DNA of 7,230 nt, from the NCBI GenBank assembly GCA_943327965.2, contig CALPYQ020000081.1, positions 1 through 7,230 of the forward strand, read 5' to 3'. Origin of the DNA: Singulisphaera sp. GP187 (lineage in GTDB: Bacteria; Pseudomonadota; Gammaproteobacteria; Burkholderiales; Burkholderiaceae_C). The position numbers and the translations under genes were made by a program. How positions within the stretch are numbered: position 1 is the first letter of the stretch; each line of letters starts with the position of its first letter. Below, piece by piece: positions 1-7,114 of this stretch. Below the pieces are notes generated by a model that made no database searches, was not told the DNA's origin, and saw only the letters and a program-made list of their open reading frames with translations.

Positions 1-1
1 A

Positions 2-1909
2 GCTGCATTGGTTGGAACCGAAGAGATTGGCCTGGCCGTACTGGCCACAACCTTGTCCATCGTGGCCGTGTTTCTGCCCATCGGATTCATGGAAGGCATC
101 ATTGGCAAGTTCTTCCACGAATTTGGCATCACCATCGTAGCCGCTGTTCTGATCTCCATGTTTGTCAGTTTTACACTCGACCCCATGCTCTCGAGTGTGT
201 GGCACGACCCCAGCATTCACATGTCGGGCAATCAAGTCAAGGACCCCAAATCCTCAACCCATTTTTACGACCGCAGCATTGGCCGAGTGACGCATTGGTT
301 CGATCAACAAACCGAGCGCTTGGCAGACAAATATCAAGCGATGCTGGCGTGGGCGCTAGACCACAAAAAATCGACGCTGGCATTGGCCGTCGGTGTTTTC
401 ATCAGCAGCGTTTTGATGGTGCCGCTGTTGGGAACTGAATTTATTCCAAAAGGCGACTACTCTGAAACCAGTTTGAATTTTCAAACGCCCGTTGGGACGT
501 CCTTAGAAACGACGGCGCTCAAAGCCAAGCAAGTTGAGCAAATTGTGCGAGAGTTTCCTGAAGTTCAATACACACTCACGGGCATCAATACGCCCAATGC
601 ACAGGGCAAAAACAACGCCAGCATCTACATTCGTTTGGTTGATCGAAAGTTACGCCAAAGAAGTGTTGAAGACATTTCTGTTTTGTTGCGGCAGCGAATG
701 GCCCAAGTTGCAGGTATCACGGTCACACACGTTGGCACCTTGGATTCCGTGGGCGGCAATAAACAAATTGATTTTTCAATTCAAGGCCCAGACCAACGTG
801 AGCTTGAACGGCTCACACTCAAAATCTTGGAACAAGTTCGGAACATTCCTGGCTTGGTCGACCTGGACTCCAGCGTCAAACCCAACAAGCCTTCTATTGC
901 CATCAAGCTCAAGCGTGAATCAGCGTCAGAGATGGGTCTCAGTGTGGCTCCGGTTTCAGGTTCACTGCGCACCTTGGTTGCAGGTCAAACTGTCGTCAAT
1001 TGGCGCGCCCCTGATGACCAAACATATGTTGTCAATGTGCGCTTGGCACCAGAGTTTCGCAACAGCCCTCAAGACCTAGAACGCATTCCATTCAACCTTC
1101 CCTCCGCCGATGGCACCACCAAAACGGTTCGACTTGGCCAAATTGCATCGGTTGAAGAAACCTCCGGCTCCAATCAAATCAACCGCCGAGACCTCATGCG
1201 CGAGGTTTCTGTCAATGCCAATGCGTCGCGCAGATCGGCTGGCGAAATTTCCGCCGACATTCGAAAAGTTTTGGAGGCCACCGCTTGGCCCCCTGGCTAC
1301 CGTTACCAATTTGGCGGCTCTACCAAAAGCATGAATGAATCGTTTCAATATGCGTTGACTGCACTGATGATGGCCATCATCTTCATCTACATGATTTTGG
1401 GCAGTCAATTCAAAAGCTTTTTGCAACCTCTGGCCCTCATGACGTCCTTGCCCTTGACACTGATTGGGGTGGTGCTTGCCTTGATGATATTCAAGTCGAC
1501 GCTCTCCATGTTCTCCGTCATAGGCGTGGTCATGCTCATGGGCTTGGTCACCAAAAATGCCATTTTGTTGGTCGATTTCACCATTCGCGCACGTGAAGGC
1601 AGCGTGTCCGACAAGGGCCAGCCCGTGCCTGGATTAAGCCGAAATGAGGCCCTACTCATGGCAGCCAAGGTCAGATTGCGCCCCATTCTGATGACCACTT
1701 TGGCCATGATTTTTGGCATGATCCCGCTTGCTTTTGCCATCACTGAAGGGTCTGAGCAACGCGCCCCTATGGGCCAAGCCGTCATTGGTGGCGTCATTAC
1801 TTCTTCCCTTTTGACCCTGGTGGTGGTGCCTGTGGTGTATTGCTACATGGACGATTTGGGTGAATTTCTCAAACGACTTTGGCAAGGCAAGCCAAAATCA
1901 AGCCATTAA
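2..1909 (+). CDS. RND multidrug efflux permease, HAE1 family (5' truncated by window edge)
   Basis: Inner-membrane proton-driven drug exporter of the AcrB/MexB type, missing its N-terminal part. The reading frame is open to the left edge, so the TTG at 8 is an internal codon. By comparison with AcrB, the visible part begins just after TM4 and contains TM5-TM6 (about residues 10-60), TM7 after KKST (about 120-140), the second porter/docking half (about 145-440) and TM8-TM12. The TM10 motif [13 protein letters not shown] carries the lysine equivalent to AcrB K940 (codon 1553-1555). The TM11 motif [11 protein letters not shown] carries the equivalent of T978 (codon 1694-1696). The TM4 aspartate pair lies outside the window. 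About 635 of roughly 1050 residues are present. The partner membrane fusion protein is probably upstream, and TolC, three genes downstream, is the likely outer-membrane exit. Family assignment is firm; substrates cannot be predicted. Confidence 0.95.
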   Translation, partial: AALVGTEEIGLAVLATTLSIVAVFLPIGFMEGIIGKFFHEFGITIVAAVLISMFVSFTLDPMLSSVWHDPSIHMSGNQVKDPKSSTHFYDRSIGRVTHWFDQQTERLADKYQAMLAWALDHKKSTLALAVGVFISSVLMVPLLGTEFIPKGDYSETSLNFQTPVGTSLETTALKAKQVEQIVREFPEVQYTLTGINTPNAQGKNNASIYIRLVDRKLRQRSVEDISVLLRQRMAQVAGITVTHVGTLDSVGGNKQIDFSIQGPDQRELERLTLKILEQVRNIPGLVDLDSSVKPNKPSIAIKLKRESASEMGLSVAPVSGSLRTLVAGQTVVNWRAPDDQTYVVNVRLAPEFRNSPQDLERIPFNLPSADGTTKTVRLGQIASVEETSGSNQINRRDLMREVSVNANASRRSAGEISADIRKVLEATAWPPGYRYQFGGSTKSMNESFQYALTALMMAIIFIYMILGSQFKSFLQPLALMTSLPLTLIGVVLALMIFKSTLSMFSVIGVVMLMGLVTKNAILLVDFTIRAREGSVSDKGQPVPGLSRNEALLMAAKVRLRPILMTTLAMIFGMIPLAFAITEGSEQRAPMGQAVIGGVITSSLLTLVVVPVVYCYMDDLGEFLKRLWQGKPKSSH

Positions 1910-1914
1910 TGGGC

Positions 1915-1944
1915 TTGGGAAGTTAAAATAAAGACAGTTAGAAT
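1915..1944 (+). promoter_or_regulatory. Candidate sigma70 promoter for the PCMT-like / rhodanese / tolC genes
   Basis: In the 56-base gap after the RND gene, TTGGGA (1915-1920, 4 of 6 matches to TTGACA) is followed after 18 bases by TAGAAT (1939-1944, 5 of 6 matches to TATAAT). Transcription would start near 1951, giving a leader of about 15 bases. No intrinsic terminator follows the RND stop, so read-through from the pump gene is also possible and this would then be an internal promoter. Found by eye only. Confidence 0.4.
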
Positions 1945-1956
1945 TAGATACCCCCT

Positions 1957-1960
1957 GGAG
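1957..1960 (+). promoter_or_regulatory. Ribosome binding site of the PCMT-like gene
   Basis: GGAG lies 5 bases before the ATG at 1966, inside CCCTGGAGTAAAA. It is the clearest Shine-Dalgarno sequence in the window and supports that start. The rhodanese, tolC and waaA starts have weak or no comparable sites. Confidence 0.75.
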
Positions 1961-1965
1961 TAAAA

Positions 1966-2631
1966 ATGAACATTGAAACCGCTCGCTTCAACATGATCGA
2001 ACAACAAATCCGTCCTTGGGAGGTTTTGGACGGTCAAGTTCTGTCCTTGTTGTCCGTTGTTAAACGCGAAAACTTTGTTCCTTTGGCTCACAAGGCTCTG
2101 GCCTTTGTCGACATGGAAATTCCGCTTCAGTCTTCGGGTTCAAAGGGCCAGTGCATGTTGGCACCCAAGGTGGAGGCTCGTTTTCTTCAAAATGCCACCA
2201 TTCAAGCCACTGACAAAGTCTTAGAAATTGGCACAGGCTCTGGCTATATGGCAGCCCTTTTGGCGCATCAGGCGGCTTCTGTTCTGAGCTTTGAAATAGA
2301 TCCTGCCATTGCACAAATGGCGCGCAGCAACTTGCAAAATGCAGGCATTGGCAATGTCGAAGTTCGTCAGGCAGATGGCAGTCAAGGTGCGCCCGCCGAT
2401 GGTCCCTTTGATGTCATTGTTTTAAGTGGTTCTGTTCCCGAAGTTCCCCAGCATTTGCTCAACCAGCTCAAATTGGGCGGCAGACTGTTGGCCGTCGTGG
2501 GTGAAGATCCGGTTATGCGAGCAAGTGTAATCACTCGAAAAAGCGAACAGCAATGGCAAACTTCTGAGCCTTGGGACACCGTGGCACCTCGCCTACAAGG
2601 TTTCCCTGAACACAATCGCTTTAGCTTTTAA
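1966..2631 (+). CDS. Protein-L-isoaspartate O-methyltransferase (PCMT)-family protein, divergent substrate site
   Basis: A cytoplasmic SAM-dependent methyltransferase fold of 221 residues, near the usual Pcm length. The SAM-binding motif I is VLEIGTGSGYMAALLA (residues 85-100). The acidic ribose-binding residue is E110 in SFEID, motif II is QADG (135-138), and a later strand reads FDVIVLSGSVPEVP. These match Pcm well. Canonical Pcm has an ISQP-type loop before motif I, whose serine takes part in isoaspartate handling. Here the aligned segment is MLAPKVEAR (64-72): proline and the AR pair remain but serine and glutamine become leucine and alanine. Isoaspartyl repair is therefore doubtful, and another substrate or loss of activity is possible. 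The start is set by ATG with GGAG 5 bases upstream. It heads a run with the rhodanese (44-base gap) and tolC. Fold assignment is firm; the catalytic role is open. Confidence 0.88.
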   Translation: MNIETARFNMIEQQIRPWEVLDGQVLSLLSVVKRENFVPLAHKALAFVDMEIPLQSSGSKGQCMLAPKVEARFLQNATIQATDKVLEIGTGSGYMAALLAHQAASVLSFEIDPAIAQMARSNLQNAGIGNVEVRQADGSQGAPADGPFDVIVLSGSVPEVPQHLLNQLKLGGRLLAVVGEDPVMRASVITRKSEQQWQTSEPWDTVAPRLQGFPEHNRFSF

Positions 2632-2675
2632 TTTCTGGCAAGCGTCATCTTCATCGACTTCACTGAATTACAAAC

Positions 2676-3014
2676 ATGCAACAAGTCAGCCCCTCCCAAT
2701 TCAACGATTGGCTCAAAGAAGCCGCCACAGTTGGACAGCCTTTGATTTTGGATGTTCGTGAAACATGGGAATGCCAATTGGCCAGCATTGCACCTGAAGC
2801 TTGTGAAGTGTTGATCATGCCCATGCAAACCATTCCTGCTCGATTGATGGAGCTGGACAAAACAAGACCTATCGCTTGCTTGTGCCACCATGGTGGACGC
2901 AGCATGCAGGTGGCTGCGTTTTTAGAACATCACGGTTTTGAAAACATCACCAACATCAGCGGTGGTATCAACGCTTGGTCCAGCCAAGTCGATGCCAGTG
3001 TTCCTGTTTATTAA
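2676..3014 (+). CDS. Single-domain rhodanese-like sulfurtransferase
   Basis: A 112-residue cytoplasmic protein with no signal peptide, the size of a stand-alone GlpE-type rhodanese. The N-terminal strand has the conserved LDVRETWE (25-32). The active-site loop is CHHGGRS (70-76), with C70 placed to carry the persulfide and R75 in the usual loop position. SGGINAW (about 94-100) matches the conserved helix that follows the last strand. All catalytic features look intact, so it should be able to transfer sulfane sulfur, but donor and acceptor cannot be predicted. The start is the first ATG after an in-frame TGA at 2664-2666. No good Shine-Dalgarno is visible, so translation may be modest or coupled to the gene 44 bases upstream. 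Its position between the PCMT-like gene and tolC suggests co-transcription; a functional tie to efflux is unproven. Confidence 0.9.
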   Translation: MQQVSPSQFNDWLKEAATVGQPLILDVRETWECQLASIAPEACEVLIMPMQTIPARLMELDKTRPIACLCHHGGRSMQVAAFLEHHGFENITNISGGINAWSSQVDASVPVY

Positions 3015-3053
3015 ACCAACTCCTGCAAACGGCTACTGCCTCGAAAGAACTTC

Positions 3054-4373
3054 ATGAATTTGCGCTTTCTACCCCTTACGTTGGCCCTGACTGCTGCCTT
3101 TGCGGGAACGGCTCAGGCACAAAGCTTGTTGTCATTGTTTGAAACAGCTCGCAGCTACGATGCCACCTACAAATCGGCCCAATCGCAGTACACGGCCAAC
3201 TTGGCTAAAGCGGAACAAGGCAGAGCCTTGCTAATGCCCAGTATTGGCCTGTCTGCCAACATCAACAAAACCGACGTTGAGTCAATCGCCTCGTCTCAAA
3301 CATTCTCAGCGCAAAGCAAATCGGCCACGCTCAGTGCATCGCAGCCCTTGTATCGTCCCGCCAACTTTGCTACTTATCAACAAAGCCAACGCCAACTTGA
3401 ATTGGCCTCAGTCCAACTCAAAGCTGCAGAGCAAGACTTGATGGTCCGTTTAAGCCAAGCGTATTTTGATGTGCTTGTCTCACGCGAAAGCCTAGATTTT
3501 GTCAAAGCCCAAAAGGTGGCTGTGGGCGAACAATTGGCCGCCGCCAAACGCAACTTTGAAGTTGGAACTTCAACCATCACAGACACTCGTGAAGCACAAG
3601 CTCGATTTGACTTGGTGGTGGCCCAAGAGATTGCCGCTGACAACGACCTGCGCATCAAACGCTTGGCACTGAATCAATTGGTGGGCTTGAACAACATTGA
3701 GCCCAAGTCATTGGCAACAACAGCTAAGCTTTCTGCCCCTGATTTACAAAGCTTGGACCAATGGGTTCAACAATCTGCTACCTCCAACCCCAGCATCATT
3801 CAAAGCCGAGTGGCCTTGGACATTGCCAAACTTGAAACAAGCAAGGCAGAGGCAGGCCACAAACCTACTTTGGACTTGGTGGCAGGCTATACTCCCACCC
3901 GCTACAGCAACAATGGCAGAGGCATTGGCACACAAGTTGACTCCAACACCAACTCTGTCACTTTGTCTTTCAATATGCCTTTGTTTGCCGGCTTTGCTAC
4001 CCAAAATCGCATCAAAGAAACCGTTGCCTTAGAGCACAAAGCGCGCTCCGATTTAGATGCTGCCGAACGTTCAGTAGCCCAAGCCACACGCACTGCGTTC
4101 TTTGGTCTGCAATCTGGCATTGGCCAAGTCAATGCGTTGCAAGCTGCCGAAGCCTCAAGCCAAAGCGCGTTGGATGCCAACAAATTGGGCTATCAAGTTG
4201 GCGTTCGAATCAACATTGATGTTCTGAACAGCCAAAGCCAGCTTTTCCAAACCAAACGCGACCTGGCCAAAGCCCGTTACGATGTTTTGTTGGGTCAACT
4301 GAGATTGCGTCAGGCTACTGGCACGCTCACTGAGGCCGATTTATCAGCCATCAATGCGTTGCTGAACCCTTAA
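3054..4373 (+). CDS. tolC: TolC family outer membrane efflux / type I secretion channel
   Basis: A 439-residue trimeric outer-membrane channel protein. It starts with a Sec signal peptide (basic R4, hydrophobic 5-18, AQA cleavage after residue 22). There is no lipobox cysteine, so it is not a NodT-type lipoprotein. Two OEP repeats follow, about 25-215 and 230-435. Gate residues known from E. coli TolC are recognisable: ITD (T176, D177) for T152/D153, and GYQVGVR (Y380, R385) for Y362/R367. D389 matches D371, but N392 stands where D374 is expected. The end, GTLTEADLSAINALL, closely matches E. coli TolC, whose extra C-terminal tail is absent. It lies 39 bases after the rhodanese with a weak purine-rich ribosome site, GAAAGAA. 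It probably serves the RND pump upstream and perhaps other exporters. Its 3' end overlaps waaA by 23 bases. Confidence 0.96.
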   Translation: MNLRFLPLTLALTAAFAGTAQAQSLLSLFETARSYDATYKSAQSQYTANLAKAEQGRALLMPSIGLSANINKTDVESIASSQTFSAQSKSATLSASQPLYRPANFATYQQSQRQLELASVQLKAAEQDLMVRLSQAYFDVLVSRESLDFVKAQKVAVGEQLAAAKRNFEVGTSTITDTREAQARFDLVVAQEIAADNDLRIKRLALNQLVGLNNIEPKSLATTAKLSAPDLQSLDQWVQQSATSNPSIIQSRVALDIAKLETSKAEAGHKPTLDLVAGYTPTRYSNNGRGIGTQVDSNTNSVTLSFNMPLFAGFATQNRIKETVALEHKARSDLDAAERSVAQATRTAFFGLQSGIGQVNALQAAEASSQSALDANKLGYQVGVRINIDVLNSQSQLFQTKRDLAKARYDVLLGQLRLRQATGTLTEADLSAINALLNP

Positions 4374-5685
4374 CACGGCTTAAACAGTCTCGCACTGCTT
4401 CGGCAGTGCGTTGTGTTGCACCTCCGTGCGCCAGCGCAAATTGTTTGGCTTTGTTGGTATGGTCTACATGGTGTTCATTGCTCAATGCCAATTTGCAAGC
4501 AGCTTCAACAGCGGCCTCCATGTTGGCAACACGCAAGGCAGCGCCTGAACTTTCAGCAGCCATGGCGGCTTCCGAAAAGTTAAATGTGTGAGGTCCCATC
4601 ACTACGGGGCAGCCACATGCAGCTGCTTCAATTAAATTTTGTCCGCCTAGTTTTTCAAAACTGCCACCCAGTAAGGCCGCCTTGGCAAGGCTGTAATACA
4701 AGGCCATCTCTCCCAAGCTGTCCCCCAGGAAGATGTGCCCCATTGGAGACGCCATCGCTTGAATCGAATCCTGTGGCCCGTCATGCGACCAAGTCGATCG
4801 TCTTGAGACCTGGAAACCTTTTGATTGAATCAAGGCCTCCACCTCGGTCACCCTTTGAGGATGCCGAGGCACGATCAACCAATTGAGTTGTACTTTTGAA
4901 TGCTTCTGGCAATAGTTTTGCCAAGCCTGCAACCACAGGGCCTCTTCTCCCTCGCGGGAGCTGGCCAACATCACAACGGGTGTTGACATGAACGACAGCC
5001 AATGTTGTGCAAGCTGCATTTGAGTAGCATCAGGTTTGGCATCAAATTTGAGATTGCCATAAACGCCACTGACGTTTGCACTTAACTTGATAAGCCGTTG
5101 CGCATCGCTTTCTGTTTGAGCCAAAACAGCATTCAAGCCATGAAAGGCATTGCACATCAATGAAGGCCAACGCATCGCTTGGTTCATTGACTTCTCGCTC
5201 ATGCGTGCATTGACCAATACCAGTGGCACATTGAATTGGGGGGCAAAGTGAACCAAATTTGGCCAGACCTCGGTCTCCATGATCAAGCCAATTTGGGGTC
5301 TGAATGTTTTGTAAAAAAGACGCACCGCTTTGGCCGAGTCCCAAGGTTGCCACACTTGAATATCGCCAGGCTGCAATAGTTTTTGGCCTTCTTCTCGACC
5401 GGTTGCTGTGCCATGGGTTAGCAGCAACCTCATGCCCGGAAAAGTTTGGCGCAGTGAATTTAACAAGATGGCTGCGGTTTTGGTTTCACCCAAAGAAACC
5501 GCATGAATCCAAATCCAATCTTCTTGGGCGCTTTTGGTGTACTGACCAAAACGCTCTTCAATGAACTGTCCGTAAAGGGGCTCTGCTTTTGATCGGCGAC
5601 GCAGTTTTTGGCGCAAGAAGGGTTGCGCGATTGTCACCAATGCGTTGTAAAGCCCAAGCGAAAGGTTCTTGCGCACAGCAGTCAA
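4351..5685 (-). CDS. waaA: 3-deoxy-D-manno-octulosonic acid (Kdo) transferase, GT30
   Basis: Transfers Kdo from CMP-Kdo to the lipid A precursor on the cytoplasmic face of the inner membrane, a key step in LPS core assembly. The hydrophobic/basic N-terminus (LYNALVTIAQPFLRQKLRRR) fits the membrane-associated start of the family. The acceptor domain has HAVSLGET, with E67 as the probable catalytic base, and METEVWPN (136-143). The nucleotide-binding half has NLKFD (211-215), VPRHPQR (272-278), LGDSLGEM (320-327), GGQNLIEA (347-354) and MGPHTFNF. At 444 residues it is slightly longer than the E. coli enzyme (425). The start is unusual: an in-frame TGA sits directly upstream, leaving only TTG at 5685 or GTG at 5676, neither with a visible Shine-Dalgarno. 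It follows the phosphomutase gene by 25 bases, so reinitiation or coupling is likely. Mono- versus bifunctionality cannot be judged. Confidence 0.96.
   Translation of the reverse strand: MTAVRKNLSLGLYNALVTIAQPFLRQKLRRRSKAEPLYGQFIEERFGQYTKSAQEDWIWIHAVSLGETKTAAILLNSLRQTFPGMRLLLTHGTATGREEGQKLLQPGDIQVWQPWDSAKAVRLFYKTFRPQIGLIMETEVWPNLVHFAPQFNVPLVLVNARMSEKSMNQAMRWPSLMCNAFHGLNAVLAQTESDAQRLIKLSANVSGVYGNLKFDAKPDATQMQLAQHWLSFMSTPVVMLASSREGEEALWLQAWQNYCQKHSKVQLNWLIVPRHPQRVTEVEALIQSKGFQVSRRSTWSHDGPQDSIQAMASPMGHIFLGDSLGEMALYYSLAKAALLGGSFEKLGGQNLIEAAACGCPVVMGPHTFNFSEAAMAAESSGAALRVANMEAAVEAACKLALSNEHHVDHTNKAKQFALAHGGATQRTAEAVRDCLSRVKGSATH
4391..4417 (+). terminator. Probable intrinsic terminator of tolC, inside the waaA coding region
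   Basis: CGCACTGC (4391-4398) pairs perfectly with GCAGTGCG (4403-4410) around a TTCG loop. This forms the very stable C(UUCG)G tetraloop, beginning 17 bases after the tolC stop. The following TTGTGTT is T-rich but interrupted. On the opposite strand the stem is followed by AGACTGTTTA, with no immediate T run, so it should act mainly on tolC transcripts. The same bases encode RTAEAVR in waaA. Confidence 0.7.
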
Positions 5686-5710
5686 TCAATCGGTGGGCAG
5701 CGTCGCACAA

Positions 5711-7114
5711 TCAGTGCGCTGAGGCCTGCAAGCTAGCGTCTGGCTTGACGGTTTTTAGCAAGGACAGCATGTGATGCTCGATGCGGTTCAAAGCCTCTTG
5801 GGTATGCCCTTCAAAACGCAAAACCAAAACTGGTGTGGTGTTAGAAGCACGAATGAGGCCAAAACCATCTGGCCAATCGACACGCAAGCCGTCAATGTCT
5901 GATATTTCTGCAGGTGCAGAAAAGTGTTGGGGGGCAATCTTCAGTAGCTGTGCGGTCAGGGCATGCGGCTCGCCTTCTTGGCAAGACACATTGAGCTCAG
6001 GCGTGCTAAAGCTGGTGGGAAGGGCCTTCAATACGGCGTTGGCATCGGGGCTGCGGCTGACAATTTCTAACAATCGGCAACCTGCATAAGTCCCGTCGTC
6101 AAAACCGTACCAGCGCTCCTTGAAAAAGATGTGGCCACTCATCTCGCCACCCAAGGGGGCTTGACCGCCTTCGGCTTCGATTTGCTTCATTTTGGCTTTG
6201 ATGAGTGAGTGTCCTGTTTTAAACATCAAGGCTTGACCACCTGCGGCCCGAATAGCTGGCGCTAAACGCTGTGAGCACTTCACATCAAACAAAATGGTGC
6301 CACCAGGAACTCGGCTCAACACATCTTCCGCAAACATTTGCATTTGTCGATCGGGGTAAATGGTTTCGCCGTCTTGAGTAACGATGCCCAAACGATCGCC
6401 ATCGCCGTCAAAGGCCAGGCCTAGCTCGGCGCCCGTGGCTTTCAAAGTTGCAATCAAGTCTTTCAAATTGTCAGGCTTGCTAGGGTCGGGGTGATGGTTT
6501 GGAAAATTGCCATCCACTTCACTGAAGAGCTCAATGACTTCGCAGCCCAAAGCCCTGAAGATGCCTGGCGCACTGGCACCGGCAATGCCGTTGCCTGAAT
6601 CGACCACAATTTTCATCGGCCGACTCAGTTGGATGCCGGACACAATGCGATCAATGTAGGCAGGCAAAATTTCTACATTTCGAACCGACCCACCGCTGGT
6701 CAAAGACCATGACTCATGTTCAATGATGTGTTTGAGGGCCTGAATGTCATCGCCATAAATAGCGCGGCCGCCCAAAACCATTTTGAAACCGTTGTCGTCT
6801 TTGGGGTTGTGGCTGCCCGTCACCTGAATGCCGCTGTTGCAGAGGGTATTGGCTGCAAAATAAAGTTGTGGCGTAGTGGTGAAGCCCACATCGATGACTT
6901 CGATGCCAACAGACACCAGACCACGAACCAGCGCAGCGGACAAAACGGGGCCGCTGAGACGACCATCGCGGCCAACTGCTACCGTGAGGCAATTTTCTTT
7001 CTTAGCCAAGGTGCCAAATGCTCTGCCCAAAGCCTCTGCCAAGTCTTCAGTGAGGGTTCGCGGAAAAGTACCGCGAATGTCGTAGGCTTTGAAAATTGAA
7101 GCTGTGACTTGCAT
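5711..7114 (-). CDS. Phosphomannomutase/phosphoglucomutase (AlgC/ManB type)
   Basis: Cytoplasmic alpha-D-phosphohexomutase that interconverts the 6- and 1-phosphates of mannose or glucose, feeding GDP-mannose and UDP-glucose pathways for LPS and exopolysaccharide. At 467 residues it matches P. aeruginosa AlgC in length. All four signature loops are intact: TGSHNP with the phosphorylated serine at S101, the Mg-binding DGDGDR (236-241), the sugar-selecting GGEMSGH (322-328) and the phosphate-binding RASNTTP (422-428). FKAYDIRG near the N-terminus is typical of the family and supports the ATG at 7114, which has a partial ribosome site, TGGATGA, upstream. Two other ATGs just upstream (7128 and 7124) are out of frame. 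It is the first gene of a probable two-gene unit with waaA. Dual mannose/glucose specificity is inferred from resemblance to AlgC; no symbol is given because algC, manB and pgm are all used for this family. Confidence 0.95.
   Translation of the reverse strand: MQVTASIFKAYDIRGTFPRTLTEDLAEALGRAFGTLAKKENCLTVAVGRDGRLSGPVLSAALVRGLVSVGIEVIDVGFTTTPQLYFAANTLCNSGIQVTGSHNPKDDNGFKMVLGGRAIYGDDIQALKHIIEHESWSLTSGGSVRNVEILPAYIDRIVSGIQLSRPMKIVVDSGNGIAGASAPGIFRALGCEVIELFSEVDGNFPNHHPDPSKPDNLKDLIATLKATGAELGLAFDGDGDRLGIVTQDGETIYPDRQMQMFAEDVLSRVPGGTILFDVKCSQRLAPAIRAAGGQALMFKTGHSLIKAKMKQIEAEGGQAPLGGEMSGHIFFKERWYGFDDGTYAGCRLLEIVSRSPDANAVLKALPTSFSTPELNVSCQEGEPHALTAQLLKIAPQHFSAPAEISDIDGLRVDWPDGFGLIRASNTTPVLVLRFEGHTQEALNRIEHHMLSLLKTVKPDASLQASAH

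Noticed and set aside
8..10. TTG as start of the RND protein
   Set aside because: The frame is open to the window edge, and the protein begins mid-family just after TM4, so this is an internal leucine codon.
534..1797. Long alternative-frame and antisense ORFs within the RND gene (for example 534-1079 + and 1797-1405 -)
   Set aside because: They lie wholly inside a well-conserved coding sequence, show no recognisable domain and lack ribosome sites; they are shadows.
1899..1917. Hairpin CAAGCC/GGCTTG across the RND stop codon as a terminator
   Set aside because: It has only six base pairs and a seven-base loop, followed by an A-rich sequence with no T run.
5640..5710. Frameshift hiding a longer WaaA N-terminus
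   Set aside because: The other open frame here (after the phosphomutase stop) shows no WaaA-like residues, and the family normally begins close to LYNAL, so nothing appears to be missing.
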